DNA of 64,000 nucleotides from Scatophagus argus (lineage: Eukaryota; Chordata; Actinopteri; Scatophagidae): positions 22,147,351 through 22,211,350 of the forward strand of contig NC_058509.1 of NCBI RefSeq assembly GCF_020382885.2. The letters run 5' to 3'. Under the pieces are notes generated by a model. It saw only the letters and a program-made list of their open reading frames with translations, did no database searches and was not told where the DNA came from. Made by a program: the position numbers and the translations under genes. Positions within the stretch are counted from its first letter, which is position 1. Each line of letters starts with the position of its first letter. This document shows, piece by piece, positions 56,001 through 64,000 of the stretch.

Positions 56001-58782
56001 AAAGTACTACAACATTCTTGGCAGTGATTTAAAAAAACAGCAACAACCAACAAACACAAATTTAGTCAGAGCCGATTAAAACCTTCAGTCAGCTCTGACC
56101 GGGAGAATGTCAACCTTCTTCAAATGTTCTACCATCATCCCGGTCCCCAAAAAACCCACCATCACGGGGTTGAATGAATACAGACCCGTCGTCCTGACGT
56201 CTGTGGTCATGAAATCCTTCAAGAGGCTGGTGCTGAACCACCTGAAGCTCATCACAGGCACCCTGCTTGACCCCCTGCAGTTTGCCTACCGGGCAAACCA
56301 GTCGGTGGATGACGCAGTCAACATGGGACTGCACTTCATCCTCCATCACCTTGACACCCCAGGGACGTACGCCAGGATCCTGTTCACTTAATCTCTGCGT
56401 TTAACACCATCATTTCAGAAATCCTTCACCAGAAGCTCTCACAGCTCACAGTGTCGGCCTCCACCTCTCATTGGATCTACAACTTCCTCATTGACAGGAG
56501 GCAGCAGGTGAGGCTGGGGAGCATCACCTCCAGCCCCAGGTCCATCAGCACCAGCGCCCCCAGGGGTGTGTTCTTTCGCCCACTGCTATTCTCCCTATAC
56601 ACGAACGACTGCTCCTCAGGGGACCCGTCTATTGAACTACTTAAGTTTGCAGACGACACAACAGTAGCTGGCCAGCTGAACAACCTGGAGCTAAATCTGC
56701 TCAAGACTGTGGAGATGACAGTGGACTTTAGAAAGAACCCACCCACCTTACCCCACCTCACCATTCTCAACAGGACAGTGTCTACTGTGGACTCCTTTAA
56801 GTTCCTGGAAACCACAATCGCCCGGGATCTCAAGTGGAAGACCCACATAGACCTCATCAGGAAAATGGCCCAGCAGAGGTTGTACTTTCTGTGACAGCTG
56901 AAGAAGTTCAACCTGCCTCAGGAGCTGCTGACCATCTTTTACACCTCTATTGTCCAGTCTGTTCTCTGCACTTCGATTACTATCTGGTTTGGATCAGCCA
57001 CCAAACAGGACAGGAACAGACTGCAACGGATAATCAGGTCTGCAGGAAAAATCATTGGAGCCGACCTGCCCTCCATTCAGGACTTATACCAGTCCAGGGT
57101 CAAAAAACGGGCAGGAGGCATCACTGCAGACCCCTCACACCCTGCACACCAACTGTTTGATCTGGTTCCCTCTGGTAGGCATTACAGAGCTCTGTATGCC
57201 AAGACTACCAGACACAAAAACACTTTCTTCCCCTAGGCTGTCTCCCTGATCTCCCCGTAATCCCCCTGCCGTTGCATGAACCATCGCACTACATGTACAT
57301 ATATTTATATCAGAATCAGAATTCCTTTATTTATCCCTGGAGGGAAATTCTTGAGAAAGATCGGGAGCGTCTGCAACAGGCTGCACACGTATCGACGCAT
57401 GCGCACTGTCTTTATATCTTGTCTTTTGTAAATACTTTATTTTTTCTTATTATTTTTTTACCATTTTTTATTTTGTATGGTGCACAGGAGAGAGTCAACT
57501 TCCTTGTATGGTCACTGTACTTGGCAAATAAAGCTGATTATGATTATGATTATAATTATAGTAAAAAACAAAGACAGGGAAAGGGAGTTTACATTTAGAC
57601 CTGCACAGAAAACACACAATTGAAAGGATCAAAGGGTTAAATTAGGGGAGGTTTGGAAGTTGCTCCTCGTACTCCCAGACAACATCTTCACTTAATTATT
57701 TGGTTTGCAGTGACTGATGTCTGTTCCTTGTTCACTTTTTACACCAACCTTCTATGTCACAAACATCTTGGCCTAAAGATATGTCTAGCAGTGTCATGAT
57801 AAACTTCTTCTTGCTTACCATTATATTCCTGAAATTGGACAATAGAGGATGCTTTAATGTGGTAATGTTTGTGTTTTCTCTCTTCCCTATTCCCTTTTTT
57901 TCCTATGTCTTGCCTGTCTCAGTCGCTCAGGAGATATTGTTGAACCTCTTCTAAAGAAGCAGTGGTTTGTTCGCTGTGGTGACATGGCTAAAAAAGCTAT
58001 ACAGGTGGGTTGGTGGCTGTAAGATATTGATATTTATGAAAGCATGTAATTTCATCACAAGTTTTCAAGTAACCATGTCAGGCTCTCTCGTGTAAACATA
58101 GTGAATTCATCTCTACCCTGAACCCTGTGAAAATATTTACGGTCAAATATGACTATTTCTTTCCCTGTTAGGCTGTGGAGGACAGACAGCTGGAAATCAT
58201 CCCTCAGTTCTACACAAAGACATGGAAGAACTGGCTGTCCAACATCAGGTAGACTGCCCTGACCTTTGACTCAAAAAAATTCACAAAACAAAACAGTAAT
58301 CTGTAATCTGATCAACGAACTCCTGTTCAAAGTCTTGGTTGTCAACAACATCCCTGTGTTTGCTTGGCAGTGACTGGTGTATTTCAAGGCAACTTTGGTG
58401 GGGGCATCAGGTTCCAGCTTACAAAGTGGAGCTTCTTAATTCTACTGATAAGCAAGAGGTTGGGTCTGTTGTTTTATTTATTTTTTTTTATTCATTTATT
58501 GTGTTTATTGTACTTATTCAATATTTTGTTCAGGCCATTTAACCCAATGCAACCATGAATTGAAGAAAATGGGGATTAGAAATGGTTGATTGGTTGGCTT
58601 AATGTGTTCACTATCTGATGTACTAGTGTCAGCCTCTTCCAGACTATGGTGACAGTTACAGTGTGTGTGTCTGTGTTGTTTGTGGTAGGAGCAGTGGGTT
58701 TGGGGACGGAGTGAGGACGAGGCCCGACACAGAGCTGCTGTCAAATATAGAGTGAAGCCGGAGGCCATTGCTTTGACTCAGG
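38745..58782 (+). CDS. vars2: Valyl-tRNA synthetase, mitochondrial (5' half of gene)
   Basis: Charges mitochondrial tRNA-Val. Seventeen in-phase coding exons: 38745-38924, 42422-42503, 42641-42741, 44558-44679, 44778-44844, 45675-45772, 45868-45949, 48666-48785, 52458-52566, 52651-52739, 53807-53897, 54222-54349, 54553-54656, 57923-58004, 58172-58248, 58371-58458, 58689-58782. They sum to 571 codons; human VARS2 is about 1063. Order: Arg-rich targeting peptide ([20 protein letters not shown]), entry motif ([14 protein letters not shown]), class I HIGH box ([17 protein letters not shown]), [13 protein letters not shown], editing domain CP1 ([23 protein letters not shown]) and [17 protein letters not shown]. 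The targeting peptide argues for VARS2 over cytosolic VARS1. All junctions are GT-AG except a GC-AG intron after exon 10. The KMSKS box lies beyond the window. Confidence 0.95.
39137..39235 (-). mobile_element. L2-type LINE 3' tail, antisense (vars2 intron 1)
   Basis: 'agaatcagaatcctttattggttctgggggaaa' is the complement of the (GATTCTG)n tail and 3' end used by L2 copies A and B. Confidence 0.55.
39262..39600 (+). mobile_element. hAT (Ac-type) fragment with BED-finger start
   Basis: The left part 'gggctaggtaccgaactttgattc..ggtagtaccgagtatcg' is a typical end of ZBED-type hAT elements. A frame from 39466 begins [18 protein letters not shown], the start of a BED zinc finger, but decays within 30 codons. 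Confidence 0.55.
39867..40670 (-). mobile_element. CR1-like LINE 3' end, antisense (copy 1)
   Basis: '..tttatttatatag..' then 'ttgacagtggtgcggaagaactgac..gaaagcagaaatcttgaaacagacccc' and '..tcccagactaaaactagaagatg' is the antisense 3' UTR and RT C-terminal layout shared with 40850-41770, 49480-49790 and 59340-59640. Confidence 0.6.
40850..41770 (-). mobile_element. CR1-like LINE 3' end, antisense (copy 2)
   Basis: Same order of blocks as 39867-40670. It continues through 'ccggaccgaaaccggaagatgg' to 'ccgttcagggctttatatgtgtggagaag..attttaaactctatcctgaa', the complement of the RT C-terminus (RIDFKILLLTYKALNG-type). Confidence 0.65.
41056..41094. repeat. (GA)n microsatellite
   Basis: An uninterrupted GA run of almost 40 bases lies inside the antisense CR1-like 3' UTR. 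Confidence 0.9.
41778..42030 (-). mobile_element. L2-type LINE 3' end, antisense
   Basis: (TCAGAA)n followed by 'ttgactttattgccattgtaagtgaag', the complement of an L2 tail and 3' UTR, directly abutting the CR1-like fragment. Confidence 0.55.
42925..42961. repeat. 11-bp tandem repeat
   Basis: Three units of 'ttaaatggatc' in vars2 intron 3. Confidence 0.85.
43795..43965 (-). mobile_element. CR1-like LINE internal fragment, antisense
   Basis: 'aatacaaggctcaatagtgccattactctctgttatcctgactacagtgctgaa' matches the linker region seen at about 51310-51370, with only scattered changes. Vars2 intron 3. Confidence 0.65.
44003..44350 (+). mobile_element. tRNA-like-headed SINE with a perfect target duplication
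   Basis: Begins 'agtggttagcactgtcgcc' (A-box-like), then GGTTCGAATCC (B box, 44042), 'ctccgggtactctggcttcc', 'gggataggctccag..cgcgaccctgacgg', and a (GGAT)n tail. ATTACTGCGTGC at 43991-44002 and 44351-44362 is a perfect 12-bp duplication, so the ends are exact. The name of this common fish repeat is not certain to me. Confidence 0.85.
44558..44844 (+). CDS. vars2: vars2 exons 4-5: HIGH box and Asp-His-Ala-Gly motif
   Basis: Exon 4 (44558-44679) carries [15 protein letters not shown], the ATP-binding HIGH signature as HLGH, ending in a split Trp codon. Exon 5 (44778-44844) completes it and gives [19 protein letters not shown]. An in-exon gt at 44831 is not used, since only the donor at 44845 keeps DHAGIATQ and the frame of exon 6. 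Confidence 0.93.
46078..46215 (+). mobile_element. Partial copy of the same SINE
   Basis: 'ttcgaatcctggtctgggcccttctgg..ttttctccgggtactctggcttcctcccac' matches 44045-44165. It is truncated at both ends. Vars2 intron 7. Confidence 0.75.
46260..46770 (-). mobile_element. L2-type LINE RT C-terminal fragment
   Basis: An open 170-codon minus frame with [40 protein letters not shown] and [13 protein letters not shown], related to 15915-16746. It lacks the RT catalytic core and is truncated on both sides. Confidence 0.8.
46771..47595. other. vars2 intron 7, unassigned moderately GC-rich sequence
   Basis: About 0.8 kb, G-rich on the plus strand, with no domain-bearing frame and no repeat I can name. 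It may be an old unique or repetitive insertion, since its composition differs from the AT-rich surroundings. Confidence 0.35.
47596..48324. mobile_element. Non-autonomous DNA transposon with terminal inverted repeats
   Basis: The left end CAGATCAGGGTTGTCAG.. (47596-47616) and the complement of the right end (48304-48324) agree at 18 of 21 positions. After a small gap both continue GGACCAAAATGCA. It has no coding capacity. CAG..CTG ends suggest a hAT relative, but no clean 8-bp duplication is visible. Confidence 0.65.
48786..49479. other. vars2 intron 8, AT-rich, with an imperfect fold-back
   Basis: Arms AATCAGAAAATCAG (49228-49241) and CTGATTTTCTGATT (49256-49269) are perfectly complementary around a 14-nt loop. 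Weaker pairing extends outward (..gcagcagctg / cagctgt..). No exon between vars2 exons 8 and 9 here. Confidence 0.5.
49790..50940 (-). pseudogene. L2-type LINE endonuclease fragment
   Basis: Minus-strand frames read [78 protein letters not shown] (GDFK for GDFN) and [15 protein letters not shown], a near relative of the intact 29000-31972 element. It stops before the RT. Some stops and frameshifts. Confidence 0.8.
51035..51295 (+). mobile_element. tRNA-derived SINE, copy 1
   Basis: The head 'gtggatcagcggttagggtgtcg' has an A-box-like start and GGTTCGATTCC (51084) is a B box. The body is '..ggctgaggtacccttgagcaaggtacctaaccccc..' and the 3' end '..gggttaaatgcagagcacgaatttcg..aatgacaaaatatgtcac'. 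Inserted in the antisense CR1-like element. Confidence 0.85.
52651..54349 (+). CDS. vars2: vars2 exons 10-12: CP1 editing domain, with a GC-AG intron
   Basis: Exon 10 ends ..HPDDPRYQ at 52739 and the next bases are gctagt. Exon 11 (53807-53897) opens [20 protein letters not shown] in the same frame, so intron 10 must use a GC donor; the first GT (52744) would shift the frame. Exon 12 gives [14 protein letters not shown], the editing-pocket motif, and [15 protein letters not shown]. Confidence 0.9.
53045..53290 (+). mobile_element. tRNA-derived SINE, copy 2
   Basis: Same family as 51035-51295 and very similar over the whole body and 3' end, but with a short deletion in the head (about 53070-53085). 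Vars2 intron 10. Confidence 0.85.
54893..55139 (-). mobile_element. tRNA-derived SINE, antisense
   Basis: On the minus strand: 'ggggccgccgtggcctgaag..' head, GGTTCAATCC B box (at about 55083), body with 'cccactgctcctgtgtg..' and a 3' end that includes 'gggttaaatgctgagaag'. Vars2 intron 13. Confidence 0.8.
55165..55240. repeat. Perfect 32-bp inverted repeat with 12-nt spacer (hairpin)
   Basis: Arms at 55165-55196 and 55209-55240 are exactly complementary over 32 bases, with TGAAGAACTGAT between them. It sits about 25 bp from the head end of the SINE, in vars2 intron 13. No terminal motif of a known transposon is seen. RNA from either strand would fold into a 76-nt hairpin. Confidence 0.95.
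55241..56089. other. vars2 intron 13, AT-rich
   Basis: No gene. It includes an ATT/TTA-rich low-complexity patch at about 55690-55780. Confidence 0.5.
56090..57560 (+). mobile_element. L2-type LINE copy B
   Basis: Sister of copy [92 protein letters not shown]. It is 5'-truncated, with a short internal deletion near 56670 and several stops. The 3' end has '..ggcaaataaagctgatta'. Vars2 intron 13, sense. Confidence 0.88.
57311..57410 (-). mobile_element. 100-bp insertion in L2 copy B
   Basis: TTTATAT repeats at 57304-57310 and 57411-57417, while copy A has a single TTTATAT at the matching place (about 36208). The insert starts 'cagaatcagaattcctttatttatccc', the complement of an L2-like 3' end, so it looks like a very short 5'-truncated antisense LINE or SINE. 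Confidence 0.75.
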
Positions 58783-59339
58783 GTGACTCACCTGTATCTT
58801 ACCTCTTAATTTGCTACTGTTTTCAGCTGATGAATACCTGACTCTACATTAGCTAAAATATTCACAAAGGGAAAAGCAAGAATATCCACTGATTACCAGT
58901 GTTCTCTTTTTACATCTATTATTGCTTTTACTGCCAATGAAGTGACAGTGGTACAAATGATTTTAGTGGCCATTTTAGCTTAACAGATATTATCATCATG
59001 ATAAAAGTAAATATCCACCAATAAAGAACAAAAAAGCACATAAATTTTGGAGCTAATTTAGAAGTAGTGTTGCCATTACATATTGTATAAGAGAGCAAAG
59101 TTAAAGCTAATCCTGTTGCTGCCAATACAATGTGAAGTGTAATTTGATTTCTGATTTACAGTATGTCAGCATGATGTATGACACAATTTGAATTGATTTT
59201 GCCATCAATTTTCAGGGTCATGTTTTTTTGATTAAAATTAAAATCAAAACTCCACTTACAAATCCTCTTCACATTCCAATAAAACTTAATGGTTAAATTA
59301 TAATGGTTAAATTTGGGGGGGGGGGGGGGGGCATACATT
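58783..59339. other. Start of vars2 intron 17, AT-rich
   Basis: Opens with G|gtgactc. No exon. A G-run lies at about 59318-59331 next to the following LINE. Confidence 0.5.
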
Positions 59340-59865
59340 AATGGGACATGAATGTGTATGGAATGAGAATTAGAGGGGAAGAGAGAAGTTCAGTACATCT
59401 AAGCATTCCAAAGCAGCATAACCAGCTTAGGCCATCTCTAACTGTACGCTTTATCAAAAAGGAAACTTTTAAGTCTACTCTTAAACAAAGAAAGGGTGTC
59501 TGCCTCCCGGACTGAAACCGGAAGATGATTCTATAGGAAGGGAGCTTGATAACTGAAGGCTCACTTTCCCATTCTACTTTTGGTGACTCTCGGAACCACA
59601 AGTGACCCTGCATCCTAGGAGCGTAGAGTTCTAGTTGAATTATAAGGTACTATGAGCTCTTAAAGATAAGATGGCATCTGACCATTTAGGGCTTTGTATG
59701 TGTATTCTGAATTTTACAGGCAGCCAGTGTCGAGAAACCAGTACAGGAGAAATATGATCTCTAATATGAGTTTATGTCAATACATGTGCAGCAGCATTCT
59801 GACTTAGTTGCAGTCTTTAGGGTCTTATTGGGACAGCCAGATAACAGGGAGTTCAAACTTCAAAA

Positions 59866-60115
59866 CTTCAAACTTTATTTTGTCAATATATTTTTTACAT
59901 ACACTGAAATTCTTTCTCTGCATTTAACCCATCTCTGATTGAAACACACACACATGCAACATGCAACATGCAGTGAAGCACACAGGAGCAGTGGGCTACC
60001 ATGTCAGGTGCCCGGAGAGCAATTGTGTGTGTGGCGAGGGGGGGGGTTAAGTGCCTTGCACATCAGCCAACTAATAGGGGGGCATTGATCAATCAGTGAG
60101 TTGCAAAGACCAGCC
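59866..60115 (-). mobile_element. SINE, antisense, inside the CR1-like copy
   Basis: 'aaacttcaaactttattttgtcaa..' then 'ttaacccatctctgattgaaacacacacacatgcaacatgca..gagcagtgggct' matches the antisense SINE at 54893-55139 but lacks the tRNA head. Confidence 0.75.
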
Positions 60116-60518
60116 TGGGGGTAGTAAATGTATGGATTAGTTTTTCTGTATCTTCGTTTTTCTGAGACTGAATGTGCCTAATTTTTGCAATGGTGAGAAG
60201 GTTGAAAAAAGGCAATCCTTGATATTTTGAGCTATGCATGGGTTAAAGGACATATCCTGATCAAAAATAACTCCCAGATTTCTTACGGTGGGGCTGGACG
60301 CCAAGGTAATGCCATCTGGGGTAACTACATCAATAGATAATTTGTTTCTAAGATGTTTAAGGCCCAGCACAATAACTTCAGCTTTGTCTGAGTTTAAAAG
60401 TAGAAAACTGCAAGTCATCCAGGTTTTTATGTCTTTAAGGCGTGCTTGAAGTTTGGTTAGCTGATTAACTTCATCTGGTTTCGTTGATAAATATAATTGT
60501 GTATCATCTGCTTAACAG

Positions 60519-60625
60519 AATGGGTTAAATGCAGAGGAAAAATCCAGTGTGTGCATGTAAAAATATATATGCTGCCAATAAAGCTGATCTTTCTTCCTAT
60601 TCTTCTTCTTATCAAATGCAACTGC
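60519..60625 (+). mobile_element. SINE 3' end
   Basis: 'aatgggttaaatgcagaggaaaaatccagtgtgtgcatg..gccaataaagctgatctttctt' is the sense 3' end of a tRNA-derived SINE, inserted between LINE pieces. Confidence 0.55.
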
Positions 60626-62640
60626 GGTCTAACAGTACGAATACAGACACAAGACCTTCATCTGATGCAAGTTCAAGGTCATTTGTGACTTTGAACAGTC
60701 CTGTCTTTGTGCTCTAAAACCAGACTTGAAATCCTCAAACAAACTATAATTATGTGGGAAGTCACGTAGCTGATTAGCAACTGCTTTCTTAAGGATCTTA
60801 GAGAAAAAGGGAAGATTAGATGTCGGTCTATAGTTGCCCAAAACCTCTGGATCAAGAGTAGGCTTTTTAAGGAGAGGTTTGGTTACTGTGGTACTTAGCC
60901 TTACTAGATTTATCATGTCTAGTAGTGAAGTACTAAGTAGGGTTAAAACTTCTTTGAGCAGCTCAGTAGGGATGAGGTCTTAAAGGCATGTTGTTGGTTT
61001 GGATGAAGAGATCAATGACTTTATTTGGTGAAGGTCAGTCAGAGAAATGCAGTCCCGATAATTATACTAGGGTAGGTCAGGACCAATTGAGGTCATAAAG
61101 TCGTTACTCCTAAGGGTTACAGGATAGTATTGCAACTCCTTGTCAGCTTGGCTACAGTTTTTGTGTTTTACTTTAATCTTTTTTGTTTTATTGTTGTCTT
61201 TTTTAGTGAGCTTGCAGCACTGTCCACAAAACATCAACTTGAGAGGGACTTCTTTCAGAAGACTCTCAGCGTGAGAGTCTTCCTTAGCATTGTTATACGG
61301 AGTTATTATACTGAAGTAAATGCCGATGGTATCACTTCCTTAAATTTTGTGACAGCACTATCAGACATACATGTAGTGTGAATTTTTTGATTTCGATTTT
61401 GTAGAAAGATATTAAATGTTCAATGTCATTGCCATATGTCAGATCACGGTCAAGAGTGTGATTAAAACATTGAGTAGGTTTATGTACACACTGACAGAAG
61501 CCGATTGAGTCTGATAAAGAGATAAATGCTGTACAAAGGCTATCGTTGTTATTGTCCACATGAAAATTAAAATCATCCACAGTAATTGCTTTATTTGCTT
61601 TCAGGACCAGACTTGATAAAAAATTCCATTAAAAATAGACCGGGATCACAGTATACTGTAACAATTAAAATTGATTGTACTGTTTTCCAGGTTGGGTGTG
61701 AAAGGCTAAGAATTAGGCTTTTAAATTAATTCTGATTGAGTGTATGTTTTGGACTTGACTTGAGTCAAAAGTAACTGCAACTCCACCTCCTCAGCCAGTG
61801 TCTTGAGCAATGTGATTTTTAATATGACTCAGGGGTGAGGATTAATTTAAACCCACAGATTTTTTGGAATAGAGACAGGTTTCAGTTATTAAGGAATATT
61901 AATACTAACACTAATATTAAGTAATTTATTAAAGCAGCTTTAAATGACAGAGACCTAATGTTTCAGAGTCTACATTTAATTTTCAAATTTGTTTAAACTA
62001 TGGTGCTGTTGGTTAATATTAATTGGGTCTTATGTAAACCTCCTCTTTTTGTAGTATTTGTTGTAATTAACTTAGGTGGTCAGGGGACAAACACAGTCTC
62101 TGTGGGATTTTGGGTGGATGTTCTTGTGGAAGCGTAGAGAGGCGTGCAGGACTTTGTTAAAGAAATCAGTCACATTCCTAGATATGACAGCTGCTCCTAA
62201 TCAGACCAGGTCTTCCTCAGAAAATCTACTAATTGTCTACAAAGCCCACATTGTTTGCTGGACACCATCTTATCAGCTAGCAGTTGATTGATGATATGAG
62301 GCTGTCACCACTGGTCAGATTGGGTAAGAGTCCAGAGAACGCTACGTAGCCCGACATAGTTTAAGCAAATGTACACACCGACTCATCATTAATTTTAGTG
62401 ACTGCCGACATGTATTACAATTTTGCTGTATTTACACTTATCCTTTGCCAACAGCTTAAATATGATCCCATGTCACCCACTCTGGCCCCAGGAATACATT
62501 TTACTATGGTCACTTGTGTTGCACTTGCTAACTTCACGTTTCCAACAGTCGATGCTCTGGGGATCACATACCCATTTATCCAGGGTTGCTTTCTGTCTGA
62601 GGACTTAAGACCTACCAACAGATGGCTTTAAAACAGTAGG

Positions 62641-64000
62641 CCAAATCATTGTTGTAGGAATATTTTGACAGGTGTAGGCTTTGACTAACAAAAAAGAGTA
62701 AAACTTTGTCATGCTTTGCTCATTAAAGATGCGAGTGCTTGAGGAGTGGGTTGAGACAGTATTAATAACTGGTGATTCACATTTGAAAATTATACATCTG
62801 TGATTGGATACAGTCATGTCCAATAATTCCATAGATGTTACTTTTACACCCCTGCTAAATGCAATCCCTGATGTAATATGCATTTTACACAAACCTACTT
62901 TTTAAAACTAAAGGAAATTGTAATGTACATGTATGTTGTATGTTCATTGCTAGAGTCATCCACATGGATATTAAACCTGCATTGGTTGAAATAATCATAG
63001 TGTAGAAGACAGTTTAACAAATGATGACTGATCATTAGCAACCAAGATTTAGATAAAAAATATGCAAATTTGCAGACAGAATAAAATAATTTGAAATGAA
63101 AGTCTTACTGGGAATAGATATCACACTGAATGCACTTTTGGTTGGAACTAGAATTCCTTCATTCATCTGAATCTTTGATGCATTCTTAATATTTGTCAGT
63201 GGCAGTAAAGAGTCATATTTTGTCAGTGACCAGTGCTGCGTCCAGTTGTGCGGAAGAAATGATTTGTCATGTACGCATGGTGGTGGAGACAGCATTAGAA
63301 ATGTTTTCAGTGAGGCCACAATAGCCCTGTTGACTGAGGTAATGTAACTGATTTTTTTCAAGATTATGTGACCGATGTTCTCCTCAGTGATAGCAACTCT
63401 GACCATGTACCATTTGAGCATCAGGTAACACATAGTCCACAGCTCCTTATCTTACCAGATTCATGTCCTCTAACCCAGCACTCCGAGGGGCATGGGCTCT
63501 CAGAGCTCCCGGGACCATGATTGTTATTAAAAAATATTTATTATCTTTAAGTTCCCCCTAAAACCTTGCAAAGTTGGATAAAATCCGTCAGTGCCATTGG
63601 GCCACTGAGCAGTTAAGGCTACAGGAAATCCTTCTGTTATCAATATGCTCCGATCTCCCAGGGTCTCTAATCCAGTCACTGTGTCTGGAGCTGATAAAAC
63701 ATCCACATGCTGTGTCCTTCATATATCTGTGTATTTCTATACTCATACGTACATACGTATACATCTATATATGTGTGTTTGAGTGTATACATGCTCAAAG
63801 TGTTTTCAGCTGTCACATGTCCTGCTCACTACTTATAGCTCACTAGAATAACTAAATATAGTTAAGTTACAAAAAATACTTTTTTTATGTGATAATCTTA
63901 AAAATGAGCCAAAAATGAATAACTTGATATGTTTGCAGATTTTTTAAATAGTCCACTTCTGTTTCTGCTCGTATTGCTACTATTACAAATGCTACGTTTT
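62641..64000. other. Right edge, presumed vars2 intron 17, mostly unassigned
   Basis: No further vars2 exon is found; the expected next motif (DVLDTWFSS-like) and KMSKS are absent up to the edge. An open minus-strand frame at 63035-63440 is described separately. A TA-rich low-complexity patch lies at about 63730-63790. Confidence 0.5.
63109..63333 (-). other. Possible unassigned exon or fossil ORF
   Basis: On the minus strand 225 nt (75 codons) lie between an acceptor-like tacctcag| and a donor-like CCCA|gtaaga, open in one frame, with ordinary composition (LKTFLMLSPPPCVHD, PHNWTQHWSLTKYDSLLPL). The frame also stays open upstream for about 35 more codons. I do not recognise it. It could be a TE gene, an antisense gene in the vars2 intron or chance. 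Confidence 0.25.

Larger units (their letters stand above)
59340..62640 (-). mobile_element. CR1-like LINE with esterase ORF1, antisense, degenerate
   Basis: From right to left: ORF1 esterase (STVGNVKLASATQVTIVKCI, PGARVGDMGS at 62618-62415), endonuclease (DDFNFHVDNNNDSL, HTLDRDLTYGNDIEHL at 61580-61400), RT (KPLLKKPTLDPEVLGNYRPT at about 60860; FLLLNSDKAEVIVLGLKHL, LGVIFDQDMSF at 60410-60200) and the 3' part (59340-59640). It is nearly full length in layout but riddled with breaks. Two SINE pieces interrupt it. It lies in vars2 intron 17, antisense. Confidence 0.8.

Overview
The window reads as nuclear DNA of a ray-finned (teleost) fish. It is AT-rich, its host genes are split by short GT-AG introns, and it is crowded with fish-type CR1/L2/Rex LINEs, Nimb-like LINEs, Tc1, hAT and PIF-Harbinger transposons and tRNA-headed SINEs. 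I recognise three host genes. They are a C6orf47 homologue (3548-4462, +), ppp1r11 (exons between 15252 and 18491, -) and the 5' half of vars2, mitochondrial valyl-tRNA synthetase (17 coding exons between 38745 and 58782, +, running off the right edge). The human orthologues of all three lie in the extended MHC on 6p21-22, so the window is probably part of a fish MHC-linked synteny block. I saw no rRNA, tRNA gene or CRISPR array.

Layout. 1-3547: intergenic DNA, a MITE, then promoter-like and 5'-UTR-like sequence. 3548-4462: c6orf47, followed by what looks like a spliced 3' UTR. 4.7-14.5 kb: about 10 kb of AT-rich DNA without a recognisable gene. 15.2-18.5 kb: ppp1r11, with a sense-strand L2 fragment in its intron 2. 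19.0-38.4 kb: one nested transposon cluster that separates the divergent starts of ppp1r11 and vars2. 38.7-64 kb: vars2, whose introns carry SINEs, LINE fragments (mostly antisense), DNA transposons and one perfect 32-bp-stem hairpin.

The main observation is the 19001-38365 cluster. Target duplications, tails and reading frames that resume across insertions let it be unpicked as a seven-deep nest: Nimb-like LINE > Tc1 > L2 3' fragment > CR1-like LINE with an esterase ORF1 > hAT > solo LTR > PIF-Harbinger. Side branches are a near-intact L2 with a 990-codon ORF inside the Tc1, and a second L2 (itself split by a CR1-like copy) inside the Nimb. A 15-bp direct repeat with one mismatch flanks the whole block, so it seems to have grown from a single LINE insertion into a short, probably bidirectional, ppp1r11-vars2 promoter.

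The host genes have no obvious joint pathway: a predicted membrane protein, a protein phosphatase-1 inhibitor and an organellar aminoacyl-tRNA synthetase. Their link is conserved linkage. All calls come from reading the sequence, with no database search. TE family names are best guesses, and boundaries given as approximate are uncertain by tens of bases.
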